From the NCBI RefSeq assembly GCF_001517545.1, contig NZ_FBYA01000005.1, positions 91,380-155,379 of the forward strand: a DNA stretch of 64,000 nucleotides. Reading direction: 5' to 3'. The position numbers and the translations under genes are program-made. This document shows, piece after piece, positions 33,368 to 41,627 of this stretch; position 1 is the first letter of the stretch; each line of letters starts with the position of its first letter. Source of the DNA: Limnohabitans sp. Rim47. Its GTDB lineage: Bacteria > Pseudomonadota > Gammaproteobacteria > Burkholderiales > Burkholderiaceae_C. The notes beneath the pieces were generated by a model. That model was not told where the DNA came from. It did not search any database and was given only the letters and a program-made list of their open reading frames with translations.

Positions 33368-34219
33368 TTGATCCACCGGACCCTGCTTGTGTTTTGCTTG
33401 GTGTTGCTACAAGGCTGCAGCACCATCAAGCTGGGCTACCAGCAACTGCCCACGCTGTCTTATTGGTGGCTGGACAGCACGGTGTCGTTCAGCAGCGCAC
33501 AGTCCAAGGGGGCCAAAGAGGCCATAGACCAGCTGCACCAGTGGCATCGCCGCGAAGAGCTGCCCGCCTATGCCGAACTGCTGCAACGCGCGCTGCCACT
33601 GACCGCAGGCCCCGTGCAGTCTGAACAGGTGTGCAGCGTGTGGGCCGATGTACAAACCCGACTGGACACCTTGATGCGCGAGGCCGTGGTGCAAGTGGCC
33701 CCGGTGGCCATGGCCTTGGGGCCACGCCAGTTGAGCCACATGGCCCGGCATTGGGAGCGCCAAAACGAAGAATGGGAACAAGAGTGGCTGCAAGGCAACA
33801 CCAGCGAACGGCTGCAGCGCCGACTGGACAAAACACTGGAACGCTACCGCTCGTTTTATGGCGATCTGAACCCGGCTCAAGAGGGCTTGATCAAGACGCA
33901 ACTGGCGCAGTCGCCCTGGACCGCGGAATGGGGCAGACAAGACCGGCAGCGCCGCCAGCAGGATTTGCTGTCGGCTTTGCAGCGCATCAGCCAAGACGGC
34001 ATGACACGAGCCCAAGCACAAGCGCAGTTGTGGGGGGTTTGGCAGCGCTGGTTGTTGCCGCCCGACGCCGGGCAGCGCACCATGGTGCAAAGCCTGTCGC
34101 AACGCGCCTGTGACAACCTGGCCCAGTTGCACAACACCACCACGCCCGAGCAACGCCAGCAAGTGGCTCGCAGGCTGCGCGCCTACGACAGGGATATCCG
34201 GGACTTGATCAAACCCTGA
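33368..34219 (+). CDS. DUF6279-like lipoprotein
   Basis: This 283-residue protein starts with a lipoprotein signal (LLVFCLVLLQGCST), so Cys17 would be lipidated after export. The remainder is helical, rich in Arg, Gln and Trp, and resembles DUF6279 lipoproteins: YWWLDSTVSF, DELHxWHRxxELP-like (DQLHQWHRREELP) and VRSFYGDL-like (YRSFYGDL) segments. The function is unknown. Translation probably starts at a TTG preceded by GAAGG; no ATG is near the signal peptide. Confidence 0.82.
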   Translation: MIHRTLLVFCLVLLQGCSTIKLGYQQLPTLSYWWLDSTVSFSSAQSKGAKEAIDQLHQWHRREELPAYAELLQRALPLTAGPVQSEQVCSVWADVQTRLDTLMREAVVQVAPVAMALGPRQLSHMARHWERQNEEWEQEWLQGNTSERLQRRLDKTLERYRSFYGDLNPAQEGLIKTQLAQSPWTAEWGRQDRQRRQQDLLSALQRISQDGMTRAQAQAQLWGVWQRWLLPPDAGQRTMVQSLSQRACDNLAQLHNTTTPEQRQQVARRLRAYDRDIRDLIKP

Positions 34220-34277
34220 GCATGCGGCCTATTGCCCTGCGCGGACCAACAGGCAATACCGCCCTCAAAAACAGAAA

Positions 34278-34425
34278 CCCCCGATCAGGTCGGGGGTGAC
34301 AGATAGGGCCAAAAGGCGTTGTCGCGCCGGGGTGACCTTTGGAGCTTAAGGGCGTTGTCGCGCCGGGGTGACCTTTGGGGCTTAAGGGCGTTGTCATACC
34401 CGGCTTGACCGGGTATCCATGGCTG
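34278..34425. repeat. REP-like and 35-base tandem repeats
   Basis: The region has a perfect hairpin ACCCCCGA...TCGGGGGT (34278-34298), then two tandem copies of a 35-36 base unit containing GGCGTTGTCGCGCCGGGGTG (starting at about 34315 and 34350), then GTCATACCCGGCTTGACCGG with GTATCCATGG. It lies between convergent genes. Confidence 0.85.
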
Positions 34426-34426
34426 G

Positions 34427-35452
34427 TCAGCTTTGCAGCGCTTTCCACATTTCCATGTCGCGCTCGGCAGTCCAGATGCGGGGGTTCTTGATGCCGCTGG
34501 CCTCGTCATAGGCGCGGGTCACGTCAAACGGCAGGCAGTGCTCATAAATGAATACGTGGCCAAACACCGGGTCCATGCTCTTGCGGGTGTGGGCCATGGC
34601 GGCTTTCAGGTCCATCTTGCCAGCCACAGCTTCTTTGCCCGCTTGGAACAAGGTGCTCACCCAGCGCTGGGTGTAGTCCAGCGCCTTGTTGACGTTGGCA
34701 TTGCCCTTCATGGCTTCACCACGGCCCGGCACAAGGAACTCGGCCTTCAAGTCGCGCAGGGCTTCCAGGGTGGCGGGCCATTCCTCGAGTTGGGCATCGC
34801 CCGTGTAGACACCGGCTTCGTATTCGACCAAGTCGCCCGAGAACAGCACTTTTTCTTCTTCCACCCAAGCGATCGTGTCGCCACGGGTGTGGCCAGGGCC
34901 CGGATGCCAGATCTGCACCACCACGCCACCCAGGTTGATGCTGAGCTTGCCGGGCACTTCGCCTTTGGTGGGGTTGCCGCCAGCGACCACCATGGTGGGC
35001 CAAGTCAGTCCAGGGATGCTGTCCGCGCCGCGGAACAGGCGCGGGAAGCGTTCCATCTCGCTTTTCATGTCCTGCGCGCCGCGCTCTTTGATCAGGTCCA
35101 GCGTGCCTTCGCTGGCGATGATCTCGGTCGCGCCTTCGGCCGCGTAGGCGTAAGCGCCCAGCACGCGCACGGCGTGGTAGTGGGTCAGCAGCACGTATTT
35201 GATGGGCAGGTCGCTGACGGTGCGGATTTTTTTAATCAGGTCTTGCGCCATGGCGGGGGTGGCCGTGGCGTCGCTGACCATGATGAAACGGTCACCGATG
35301 ATCACGCCCGAATTGGGGTCACCTTCGGCGGTGTAGGCCCAGCAATGCGGGCTGAGTTGCTCGAACGTGGTCTTTTTTTCGCTCAGGTCGGCCTGGCTGG
35401 CAAAGGCTTTAACAGGGGCCTTGGCAGGCGCTTTATTGGGGACTTGGGACAT
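34427..35452 (-). CDS. Metallo-beta-lactamase-fold protein with incomplete metal site
   Basis: This 341-residue protein has the MBL fold order, but motif 1 reads THYHAVRVLG instead of THxHxDHxGG and the usual PGHG near residue 240 reads PGRGEAM. GPGHTRGD and FSGDLVE are kept. So the first metal site (two His plus one His) could remain while ligands of the second (Asp, His, His) are lost. Activity is unknown; it may be a one-metal hydrolase. The ATG at 35452 has GGAG upstream. A TetR-type gene and a palindrome lie just upstream. Confidence 0.82.
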   Translation of the reverse strand: MSQVPNKAPAKAPVKAFASQADLSEKKTTFEQLSPHCWAYTAEGDPNSGVIIGDRFIMVSDATATPAMAQDLIKKIRTVSDLPIKYVLLTHYHAVRVLGAYAYAAEGATEIIASEGTLDLIKERGAQDMKSEMERFPRLFRGADSIPGLTWPTMVVAGGNPTKGEVPGKLSINLGGVVVQIWHPGPGHTRGDTIAWVEEEKVLFSGDLVEYEAGVYTGDAQLEEWPATLEALRDLKAEFLVPGRGEAMKGNANVNKALDYTQRWVSTLFQAGKEAVAGKMDLKAAMAHTRKSMDPVFGHVFIYEHCLPFDVTRAYDEASGIKNPRIWTAERDMEMWKALQS

Positions 35453-35497
35453 GAAAATAGCTCCGGTCAATGAATGGGCTGGATTTTACCTAAACGA

Positions 35498-35512
35498 AAT
35501 GCGTTACGCATT
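35498..35512. promoter_or_regulatory. Putative TetR-type operator
   Basis: AATGCG, TTA, CGCATT form a perfect 15-base palindrome in the 77-base gap between the MBL-fold gene and the TetR-family gene upstream of it on the same strand. The site lies 46-60 bases before the MBL start codon, where a repressor could block transcription. Confidence 0.5.
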
Positions 35513-35529
35513 GTTGAATTTCAGCCCAC

Positions 35530-36159
35530 TCAACCGAGACCCTTTTCCAGCATGGAAATGACTTCATCGGCAAAAGCGGCATAGCTGATGGGGCCGCCGG
35601 GGCGCAGCCAAGTGAAGGTCCAGTTGATCATGCCCAGCAGCATCATGGTCAGGGCGGTTTGGTTGGTAGGCGTCAGGCGCTCGGGGTAAGCGCGTTTCAT
35701 GAAACGGGTCATGGCGGCCACGATGTCGCGCTGGCGGTTCAGGATCAATTCGCGCGGCGATAACGTGCCCGAGGGCAAGGCTGGATCGGGGGCATCGCTC
35801 AAGAACTGGGTGTCATTGAGCAAGGCCGCGTGCCGGGTCGCCGAGGTTTCATATTCCTGCAAAAACGCCCGCACCAGCTCGTGCAAGGTGGCGCGGTCGT
35901 CCAGGTTTTTGCGCTGGGCCGTGGCCTCGGTCTGCGCAATCAGCGCCAGCAGGCGCTGGGTGTGCCGATCGAGCAAGTCAAACAAGATCGCTTCTTTGCT
36001 CTCGTAATAGTGGTACAGCCGCGCCTTGGACGTGCCACAGGCCGCGGCGATCTCGTTCATGCTGGCAGCAGGGTAGCTGCGCTGGGCAAAGCATTGCGCT
36101 GCGATGTCAAGGATCGCGTCGCGCTTGATGTCGTGGGTTGCTGATTTGGGTCGGGCCAT
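35530..36159 (-). CDS. TetR-family transcription repressor
   Basis: This 209-residue protein has the N-terminal TetR helix-turn-helix (ILDIAAQCFAQRSYPAASMNEIAAACG then KARLYHYYESKEAIL, quoted in parts) and a helical ligand-binding domain. The C-terminal part (MMLLGMINWTFTWLRPGG) resembles regulators of fatty acid or aromatic metabolism. It is transcribed ahead of the MBL-fold gene on the same strand, with a palindrome between them, so it may control that gene. Confidence 0.9.
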   Translation of the reverse strand: MARPKSATHDIKRDAILDIAAQCFAQRSYPAASMNEIAAACGTSKARLYHYYESKEAILFDLLDRHTQRLLALIAQTEATAQRKNLDDRATLHELVRAFLQEYETSATRHAALLNDTQFLSDAPDPALPSGTLSPRELILNRQRDIVAAMTRFMKRAYPERLTPTNQTALTMMLLGMINWTFTWLRPGGPISYAAFADEVISMLEKGLG

Positions 36160-36177
36160 GGCGTATCGGGTGCGGCC

Positions 36178-36762
36178 TCAAACCGGCCACACCACCCCGT
36201 TGTCGTTCAAGATGGCGTCCAGTGGCTCGTCGTGGTTCTCGGGCTCCAAGTCGTCCACAAAGCCTTGGGTAAAACCCAAACCCACCGTGAACGGTTTGGG
36301 CTGCAAAGTGGCCAGCGTGCGGTCGTAAAAACCACCGCCATAGCCCAGCCGGTAGCCGCCCGTGCCATAGCCCACGCAGGGCACAAACAGCAAGGTGGGC
36401 ACAATGACTTCGGTGTCTTTGGGTTTTGGGATGCCGTAGGCGTCTTCTTCCATGGCGCAGCCGGGGTACCAGGTGTGGAACGTCAAGGTTTTGTGCAGCT
36501 TGTTGACCACGGGCAGGCCAATGCGGCGGCGTTGGGGCTCGCCATTCAATTCGCCGTCTTCTTTCCAGCGGTGCAGCACAGGCAGCGGATCAAATTCGCC
36601 CTTGATGGGCCAATAGGCCCCGATCACGGTGTCGGGTCGGTCAAACAGCCAGATGCGCATGACGCGCTGCAAGGCTTCGGCCCTTGTCAGGCGGTCGGGC
36701 AGGTTCAGCCTTTCTTCAATCAAGGCTTTTCGTAAGGCTTTTTTAGCTTCAGCTTTGTCCAT
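36178..36762 (-). CDS. 5-formyltetrahydrofolate cyclo-ligase
   Basis: This 194-residue enzyme converts 5-formyl- to 5,10-methenyl-tetrahydrofolate using ATP. Visible signatures are YWPIKGEFDP, the ATP-binding VPCVGYGTGGYRLGYGGGFYDR (read as PCVGYG, GYRLGYGGGFYDR) and the N-terminal basic helix KKALRKAL. The ATG at 36762 gives the normal family length. It is divergent from the transglycosylase gene, whose start codon is only nine bases away. Confidence 0.93.
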   Translation of the reverse strand: MDKAEAKKALRKALIEERLNLPDRLTRAEALQRVMRIWLFDRPDTVIGAYWPIKGEFDPLPVLHRWKEDGELNGEPQRRRIGLPVVNKLHKTLTFHTWYPGCAMEEDAYGIPKPKDTEVIVPTLLFVPCVGYGTGGYRLGYGGGFYDRTLATLQPKPFTVGLGFTQGFVDDLEPENHDEPLDAILNDNGVVWPV

Positions 36763-36771
36763 AATCGACCC

Positions 36772-38760
36772 ATGAAATTCACTCAGATTCTGACACTGGT
36801 TTACGCATTGGCCATGACAGGCCTTTGGAGCCCCCTCGCCCATGCCCAAGTTCAGGCCGCCAACAAGGGCGATGACGTCATCCTCGAGATGGGCCAAGCC
36901 TTCAAAAAAGGCGACAAAAACCGCCTGTCGGCCCTGCTGCCCCAAACCCGAGGCCATGTGCTGGAACCCTTGGCCGCTTATTGGGAAATCCGCACCCGCT
37001 TGGACACCGCGCCTGAATCAGAGATTCGCAGCTTCTTGAGAAGCTATGCCGGCAGCTACTACGAAGACCGCTTGCGCACCGACTGGCTGCTGCAACTGGG
37101 CAAGCGCCGCGACTGGGCCAACTTCACCGCCGAATACCCGCGCTACCGCATGCGCGACGACCGCGAAGTGCGCTGTTACGCCTTGGCCACCGAGGCCATG
37201 AACAGCAAGGCCGATGTGGCCGAAGAAGCCAAACGCCTTTGGTACGCCCTGCGCGAAGCCGACGATGGCTGCACCTATGTGGCCGAGCATTTGCACTCGG
37301 GCAAACAGATCAATGGCTTGGACCTTTGGCGCAAGGCGCGGCTGGCCATAGACGCCAACCGCCCTCGCCCGGCCCAAGCGGCGGTCGACATCGAAGCACC
37401 GCGCTTGTCCGAACAAGTGGCTCTGATCTACGCCGACCCGGCCAAATACCTCGACAAACGCATCATCGCCATCACCAAGAACCGCAAAGAGCTGGCGGTG
37501 CTGGCCTTGATCAGGCTGGCCGCCAAAGACCCCGACGAAGCCGCCGATTGGCTGAATCGGCGTTGGTCCATCCAACTGAGCCAAGAAGAACGCAACTGGA
37601 CTTGGGGCGTGATTGGCAAACAGGCCGCGCAAAAACTGCAAGACAACGCCAGCAGCCACTTTGCCAAGGTGCAAAAAGACAGCGACCTGAACGACGACTT
37701 GCTGAGTTGGAAAGTGCGCGCCGCTTTGCGCATGGGCCAATGGCGTCAGGTGTTGAGCGCGACCCAGGCCATGAGCCCCGAATCGCAAAAAGACCCGACT
37801 TGGGTTTACTGGCGCGCCCGTGCCTTGAGCGCCACGGCGCAAGACAACGCCCAAAAACAAGAAGCCCAAAACCTGCTGCGCAGCATCGCCAGCGTCAGGG
37901 GTTTTTACGAGCAACTGGCGCTCGAAGAACTGGGCCAAGCCATCACTTTGCCTGAACGCCCCATCACCCTCAACCCGCAAGAAAAAGCCGCGGCGCTGAT
38001 CAACCCCGGGCTGCAACGCGCCTTGTACGCCATCCAGATCGGCCTGCGCCCCGAAGGCAACCGCGAGTGGAACTACACCACCAACTTGCACACACCGGGC
38101 GGCATGAACGACCGCGAACTGTTGGCCGCTGCCGATCTGGCTTGCCAGCGCCAGGTGTGGGACCGCTGCATCAACACCAGCGACCGCACCAAAGAGGCCA
38201 TTGATTTTGAGCAACGCTTTCCGATGCCGCTGCGCGAGATCGTGGTACGCAAAGCAGGCGACATCCGACTCGACCCGGCTTTTGTGTATGGCCTGATCCG
38301 CCAGGAAAGCCGCTTCATCATGGACGCCCGCTCGCAAGTGGGCGCCTCGGGCCTGATGCAGGTCATGCCCGCCACCGCCAAATGGACGGCTAAAAAAATC
38401 GGCTTGACCAGTTTCACCCCTGACCAGATCACCGACCGCGAAGTCAACGTGGCCATTGGCACGGGTTATTTGAAGCTGGTGCTGGACGACTTTGAAGGCT
38501 CAATGCCTTTGGCCACAGCAGCCTACAACGCCGGGCCAGGCCGATCACGCACTTGGCGAAACGGCCCCATGCTCGAAGCGGCCATTTGGGCTGAGAACAT
38601 CCCGTTTCAAGAAACGCGCGATTACGTGAAAAAAGTGCTGTCCAACACCACCAACTACGCCGCCATTTTGACGCGCCAACCACAATCGCTCAAAGCCCGC
38701 TTGGGCTCGATCGGGCCACGCAACTCCCCCATGGCCGAGGTGAACAAGGATTTGCCTTGA
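36772..38760 (+). CDS. slt: Soluble lytic murein transglycosylase
   Basis: This 662-residue periplasmic enzyme cleaves the MurNAc-GlcNAc bond of peptidoglycan. A signal peptide (MKFTQILTLVYALAMTGLW, cleaved near AHA-Q) is followed by a long superhelical Slt70-type U domain and a C-terminal SLT domain with the catalytic Glu in RQESRF, then GASGLMQVMPATAKW and AYNAGPGR. No clear ribosome site precedes the ATG, because the region upstream is the start of the divergent folate gene. Confidence 0.95.
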   Translation: MKFTQILTLVYALAMTGLWSPLAHAQVQAANKGDDVILEMGQAFKKGDKNRLSALLPQTRGHVLEPLAAYWEIRTRLDTAPESEIRSFLRSYAGSYYEDRLRTDWLLQLGKRRDWANFTAEYPRYRMRDDREVRCYALATEAMNSKADVAEEAKRLWYALREADDGCTYVAEHLHSGKQINGLDLWRKARLAIDANRPRPAQAAVDIEAPRLSEQVALIYADPAKYLDKRIIAITKNRKELAVLALIRLAAKDPDEAADWLNRRWSIQLSQEERNWTWGVIGKQAAQKLQDNASSHFAKVQKDSDLNDDLLSWKVRAALRMGQWRQVLSATQAMSPESQKDPTWVYWRARALSATAQDNAQKQEAQNLLRSIASVRGFYEQLALEELGQAITLPERPITLNPQEKAAALINPGLQRALYAIQIGLRPEGNREWNYTTNLHTPGGMNDRELLAAADLACQRQVWDRCINTSDRTKEAIDFEQRFPMPLREIVVRKAGDIRLDPAFVYGLIRQESRFIMDARSQVGASGLMQVMPATAKWTAKKIGLTSFTPDQITDREVNVAIGTGYLKLVLDDFEGSMPLATAAYNAGPGRSRTWRNGPMLEAAIWAENIPFQETRDYVKKVLSNTTNYAAILTRQPQSLKARLGSIGPRNSPMAEVNKDLP

Positions 38761-38794
38761 ACGAGCGTTGCACCTCGTACGCTTAATGCCTCGC

Positions 38795-38842
38795 CCACTT
38801 GATTCGTCACCCCGACCCAATCCGAGAGCCAGGCCAAGTCGC
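38795..38842. repeat. Degenerate REP-like units
   Basis: Partial units similar to CACCCCGAC and GAGAGCC lead into the following tandem array. They share the GTCACCCC-GAC motif of the 40-base repeat. Confidence 0.45.
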
Positions 38843-38996
38843 CAGTCACCCCCGACTCGATCGGGGGTCCATGCCTGAGCTGCAGTCACCCCCGACTCGA
38901 TCGGGGGTCCATGCCTGAGCTGCAGTCACCCCCGACTCGATCGGGGGTCCATGCCTGAGCTGCAGTCACCCCCGACTCGATCGGGGGTCCATGCCT
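38843..38996. repeat. 40-base tandem repeat of palindromes
   Basis: Four copies with a period of exactly 40 bases start at 38843, 38883, 38923 and 38963, the last truncated. Each contains CCCCCGA, a CTCGA spacer and TCGGGGG, a perfect stem. The copies are identical over their shared length, which suggests recent amplification. The array follows slt, downstream of convergent transcription. Confidence 0.95.
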
Positions 38997-39002
38997 TCGA
39001 TC

Positions 39003-39137
39003 ACCATGGATACCCGGTCAAGCCGGGCATGACGTCAAGTGGCCGGGCATGACGTCAAGTGGCCGGGTATGACGTTACGTGGCCGGGCATGACGTCAAGC
39101 CGGGTATGACGTTACGTGGCCGGGCATGACATTGAGT
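39003..39137. repeat. 20-base tandem repeat (GGCCGGGCATGACGTCAAGT type)
   Basis: After a REP-like unit (CCATGGATACCCGGTCAAG), about six copies of a 20-base unit run from 39021 to 39137, some shortened and some with TATGACGTTACGT instead of CATGACGTCAAGT. Each contains a TGACGTCA-like palindrome. No gene is visible in this gap. Confidence 0.92.
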
Positions 39138-39179
39138 TACTGGGTTTGATGCCAAGTGGGCTGGATGTACTCAAAGGAT

Positions 39180-39476
39180 TCAGGCCACAGGCCCCAATAA
39201 GGCGTCCAGATTGGCGCAGATTTTTTCTTCGATCTTGCCGCTGTAGGCCCCCAACAAAAAGCCCAGCTTCAGATGCAGGTCAAAGCGGGACTCGGTCACC
39301 GTCAGTTCACCGCTCACACCACTGCGGTCAAAGCGCATGCGATCAGTCACCTCACCCGGCTCGCATTCGCAAGCCATGCCCCACTCCTGCTCGGCTTGCT
39401 CGCGCCAGCGTTCGGCCACGGCACGGGCACCGGCCAGGCCCAAAGCGTGTTCGCGTTCGATTTTCAGCTCAGGCAT
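39180..39476 (-). CDS. Polyhydroxyalkanoic acid system family protein
   Basis: This 98-residue protein fits the PHA granule-region family: a start MPELKIEREHALGL, AERWREQAEQEWGM and a C-terminal KIEEKICANLDALL. These proteins occur in bacteria that store polyhydroxyalkanoates and may sit at granules; the function is not settled. It overlaps the molybdopterin oxidoreductase stop codon by 8 bases, so the two are probably coupled. No phaC or phaR is near. Confidence 0.85.
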   Translation of the reverse strand: MPELKIEREHALGLAGARAVAERWREQAEQEWGMACECEPGEVTDRMRFDRSGVSGELTVTESRFDLHLKLGFLLGAYSGKIEEKICANLDALLGPVA

Positions 39477-41568
39477 GTTGCGCTTTCTGTTCGGGTTTTT
39501 CGGTCATCTGCACGGGCGTTGGGGTTTCGGCGGCCACCTCCACCAAACAGTCGTAAAACACGGGCGCACGGCCCAGGTCGGTCAGGTTCTGGCTGGTCAG
39601 CTCGTTCACATTGGTGCCGTTCAGGCCCAGCTTGCGCCACCAAATGCCCAAGCCATTGACCACGCCCGGCCGCGCACGCTGGTTCAATCGGGCTTTGCAG
39701 TGGTAGCTGCCCCGGTCGTTGAACACCCGCACCACCGCGCCATCGACGATGCCGCGAGCAGCGGCATCGTCAGGGTGCATCTCCAGCACAGGCTCGGCCT
39801 CGATGTCGCGCAGGCTTTGCACGTTGACAAAGGTCGAATTGAGAAAGTGGCGTGCAGGCGGCGAGATCATGGCCAGTGGATAGAGGCAGCCCGGCGTGGC
39901 CAGCTCGTAATTGGGCAAATGATCGGGCAAGCCGTCCAAGCCCTGATCGGCCAAGCGCTGGCTGAAAAACTCGCAGCGCCCTGAAGGCGTTGGAAAGCCG
40001 CCCAGTGCAAACGGCGCATCGGGCAGTGGCAAAGAGGCAAAGCCATGCGCCAGCAACTGCTCAAAATCTTTCTCGTCACCGATGGCACTGCGGCACAGGC
40101 TTTCATCGCTCTGGACAAAACACGGGTCATCAAACCCCATGCGCTGGGCCAGCGCGCGGAAGATGTCGGTGTTGGTGCGCGCTTGGCCCACGGGCGCGAT
40201 GGCCGGGCGGTTGAGCAGCACATCGGTGTGTCCGTAGCTGGTGTGGATGTCCCAGTGCTCCAGCTGCGTGGTGGCAGGCAAGATGAAGTCGGCGTAGTCG
40301 GCGGTGTCGGTCTGAAAATGCTCCAGCACCACGGTAAACAGATCGTCTCGGGCAAAGCCTTGGACCACCTTGCCCGATTCGGGGGCCACCGCCACCGGGT
40401 TGCTGTTGTAGACGATCAGCGCTTCAATTCGGGGGCCGAATTCGGGCGATGCCGGGCGCAACAAGTCGTCGCCAATGGTCGTCATATTGAGGGTGCGGGG
40501 GCGCCTGTCGCCCAGCAAGTCGGGCCGCTGCAAGGCCGCACGCCGCACCGGAAAATGGCCCGAACTGCTGAGCAACAAGCCACCCGCCCGGTGCCGCCAA
40601 GCACCGGTGAGCGCAGGCAAACACGCGATGGCCCGCACCGCGTTGCCACCGCCGCGCACACGCTGCATGCCGTAATTCAGCCGGATGGCAGCAGGCTGGG
40701 TGGTGCCCCAGTCGCATGCCAGTCGCTTGATCTGCTCAACGGGCACGCCGCAGACTTCGGCGGCGCGTTCAGGCGTCCACTGCAAAGCACGCGCTTTCAG
40801 GGCGTCCCAGCCCAGCGTGTAGCGGTCGATGTAGTCTTGGTCGAGCCAGCCATGCACGATCAACTCGTGCATCACGGCCAGCGCCAGCGCGGCATCGGTG
40901 CCGGGTCGAAGGGCGATGTGTTCGTGGCATTTGTCGGCGGTTTCGCTGCGCCGGGGGTCGATGCACACCAGCTTGGCGCCTTGGCGCTTGGCCACTTGGG
41001 CGATGCGCCAAAAGTGCAAGTTGCTGCCAATCGAGTTGCTGCCCCAAATGACGATCAGCTTGGATTCGGCAAAAAACTCGACCTTCATGCCCACCTTGTT
41101 GCCCAAGGTTTGGGTCAAGGCTTCGGCCCCGGCCGAGGCGCAAATCGTGCGGTCCAGCAGCGAAGCGCCCAGTTGGTGAAAAAACCGCGCGGCGATCGAT
41201 TCACCTTGCACCTGCCCCATGGTGCCTGCATAACTGTAGGGCAGCACCGCCTGCGGGTCGCGTGCGGCAATGCTTTTCAAGCGCTGGGCAATGGCGTCCA
41301 GCGCCTCGTCCCAGCCCACGGGTTCAAACTGGCCCGAACCCTTGGGGCCGACACGGCGCAGGGGCTGCAGCAAGCGATCGGGGTGGTAAGTGCGCTCGGC
41401 GTAGCGCGAGACCTTGGTGCACAGCACACCGTCGGTCATGGGATGTGCAGGATTGCCTTGCACTTGGGTGGCTCGACCGTTTTCCACCGTGGTCAGCAAG
41501 GCACAGGTGTCGGGGCAATCGTGCGGGCAAGCGCCGCGCACCACGGCAGTGGCAGGAGTGGGGTTCAT
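39469..41568 (-). CDS. Molybdopterin-dependent oxidoreductase
   Basis: This 699-residue DMSO-reductase-superfamily protein has a N-terminal [4Fe-4S] site (CPHDCPDTC and, later, GVLCTK) and a Cys (TICASAGAEALTQTLGN) at the place of the selenocysteine metal ligand of formate dehydrogenase. The domain order is the usual one, ending in a molydopterin-dinucleotide domain (LNSTFVNVQSL, ARPGVVNG). No Tat signal is present, so it is cytoplasmic. No electron-transfer subunits are adjacent, so the substrate cannot be named. Confidence 0.9.
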   Translation of the reverse strand: MNPTPATAVVRGACPHDCPDTCALLTTVENGRATQVQGNPAHPMTDGVLCTKVSRYAERTYHPDRLLQPLRRVGPKGSGQFEPVGWDEALDAIAQRLKSIAARDPQAVLPYSYAGTMGQVQGESIAARFFHQLGASLLDRTICASAGAEALTQTLGNKVGMKVEFFAESKLIVIWGSNSIGSNLHFWRIAQVAKRQGAKLVCIDPRRSETADKCHEHIALRPGTDAALALAVMHELIVHGWLDQDYIDRYTLGWDALKARALQWTPERAAEVCGVPVEQIKRLACDWGTTQPAAIRLNYGMQRVRGGGNAVRAIACLPALTGAWRHRAGGLLLSSSGHFPVRRAALQRPDLLGDRRPRTLNMTTIGDDLLRPASPEFGPRIEALIVYNSNPVAVAPESGKVVQGFARDDLFTVVLEHFQTDTADYADFILPATTQLEHWDIHTSYGHTDVLLNRPAIAPVGQARTNTDIFRALAQRMGFDDPCFVQSDESLCRSAIGDEKDFEQLLAHGFASLPLPDAPFALGGFPTPSGRCEFFSQRLADQGLDGLPDHLPNYELATPGCLYPLAMISPPARHFLNSTFVNVQSLRDIEAEPVLEMHPDDAAARGIVDGAVVRVFNDRGSYHCKARLNQRARPGVVNGLGIWWRKLGLNGTNVNELTSQNLTDLGRAPVFYDCLVEVAAETPTPVQMTEKPEQKAQHA

Positions 41569-41627
41569 GGTTGGGGCAGGTCAAAAGCCGATTGTCGCGC
41601 AGCCCGGCAGGCACCGCCTTGCCGCTT

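Noticed and set aside
38843..39137. CRISPR array
   Set aside because: The repeats are directly adjacent without unique spacers, and no cas genes are present.
39116..39556. Plus-strand frame starting inside the 20-base tandem array
   Set aside because: It is antisense to the PHA-system gene and starts in repeat DNA, so it is not credible.
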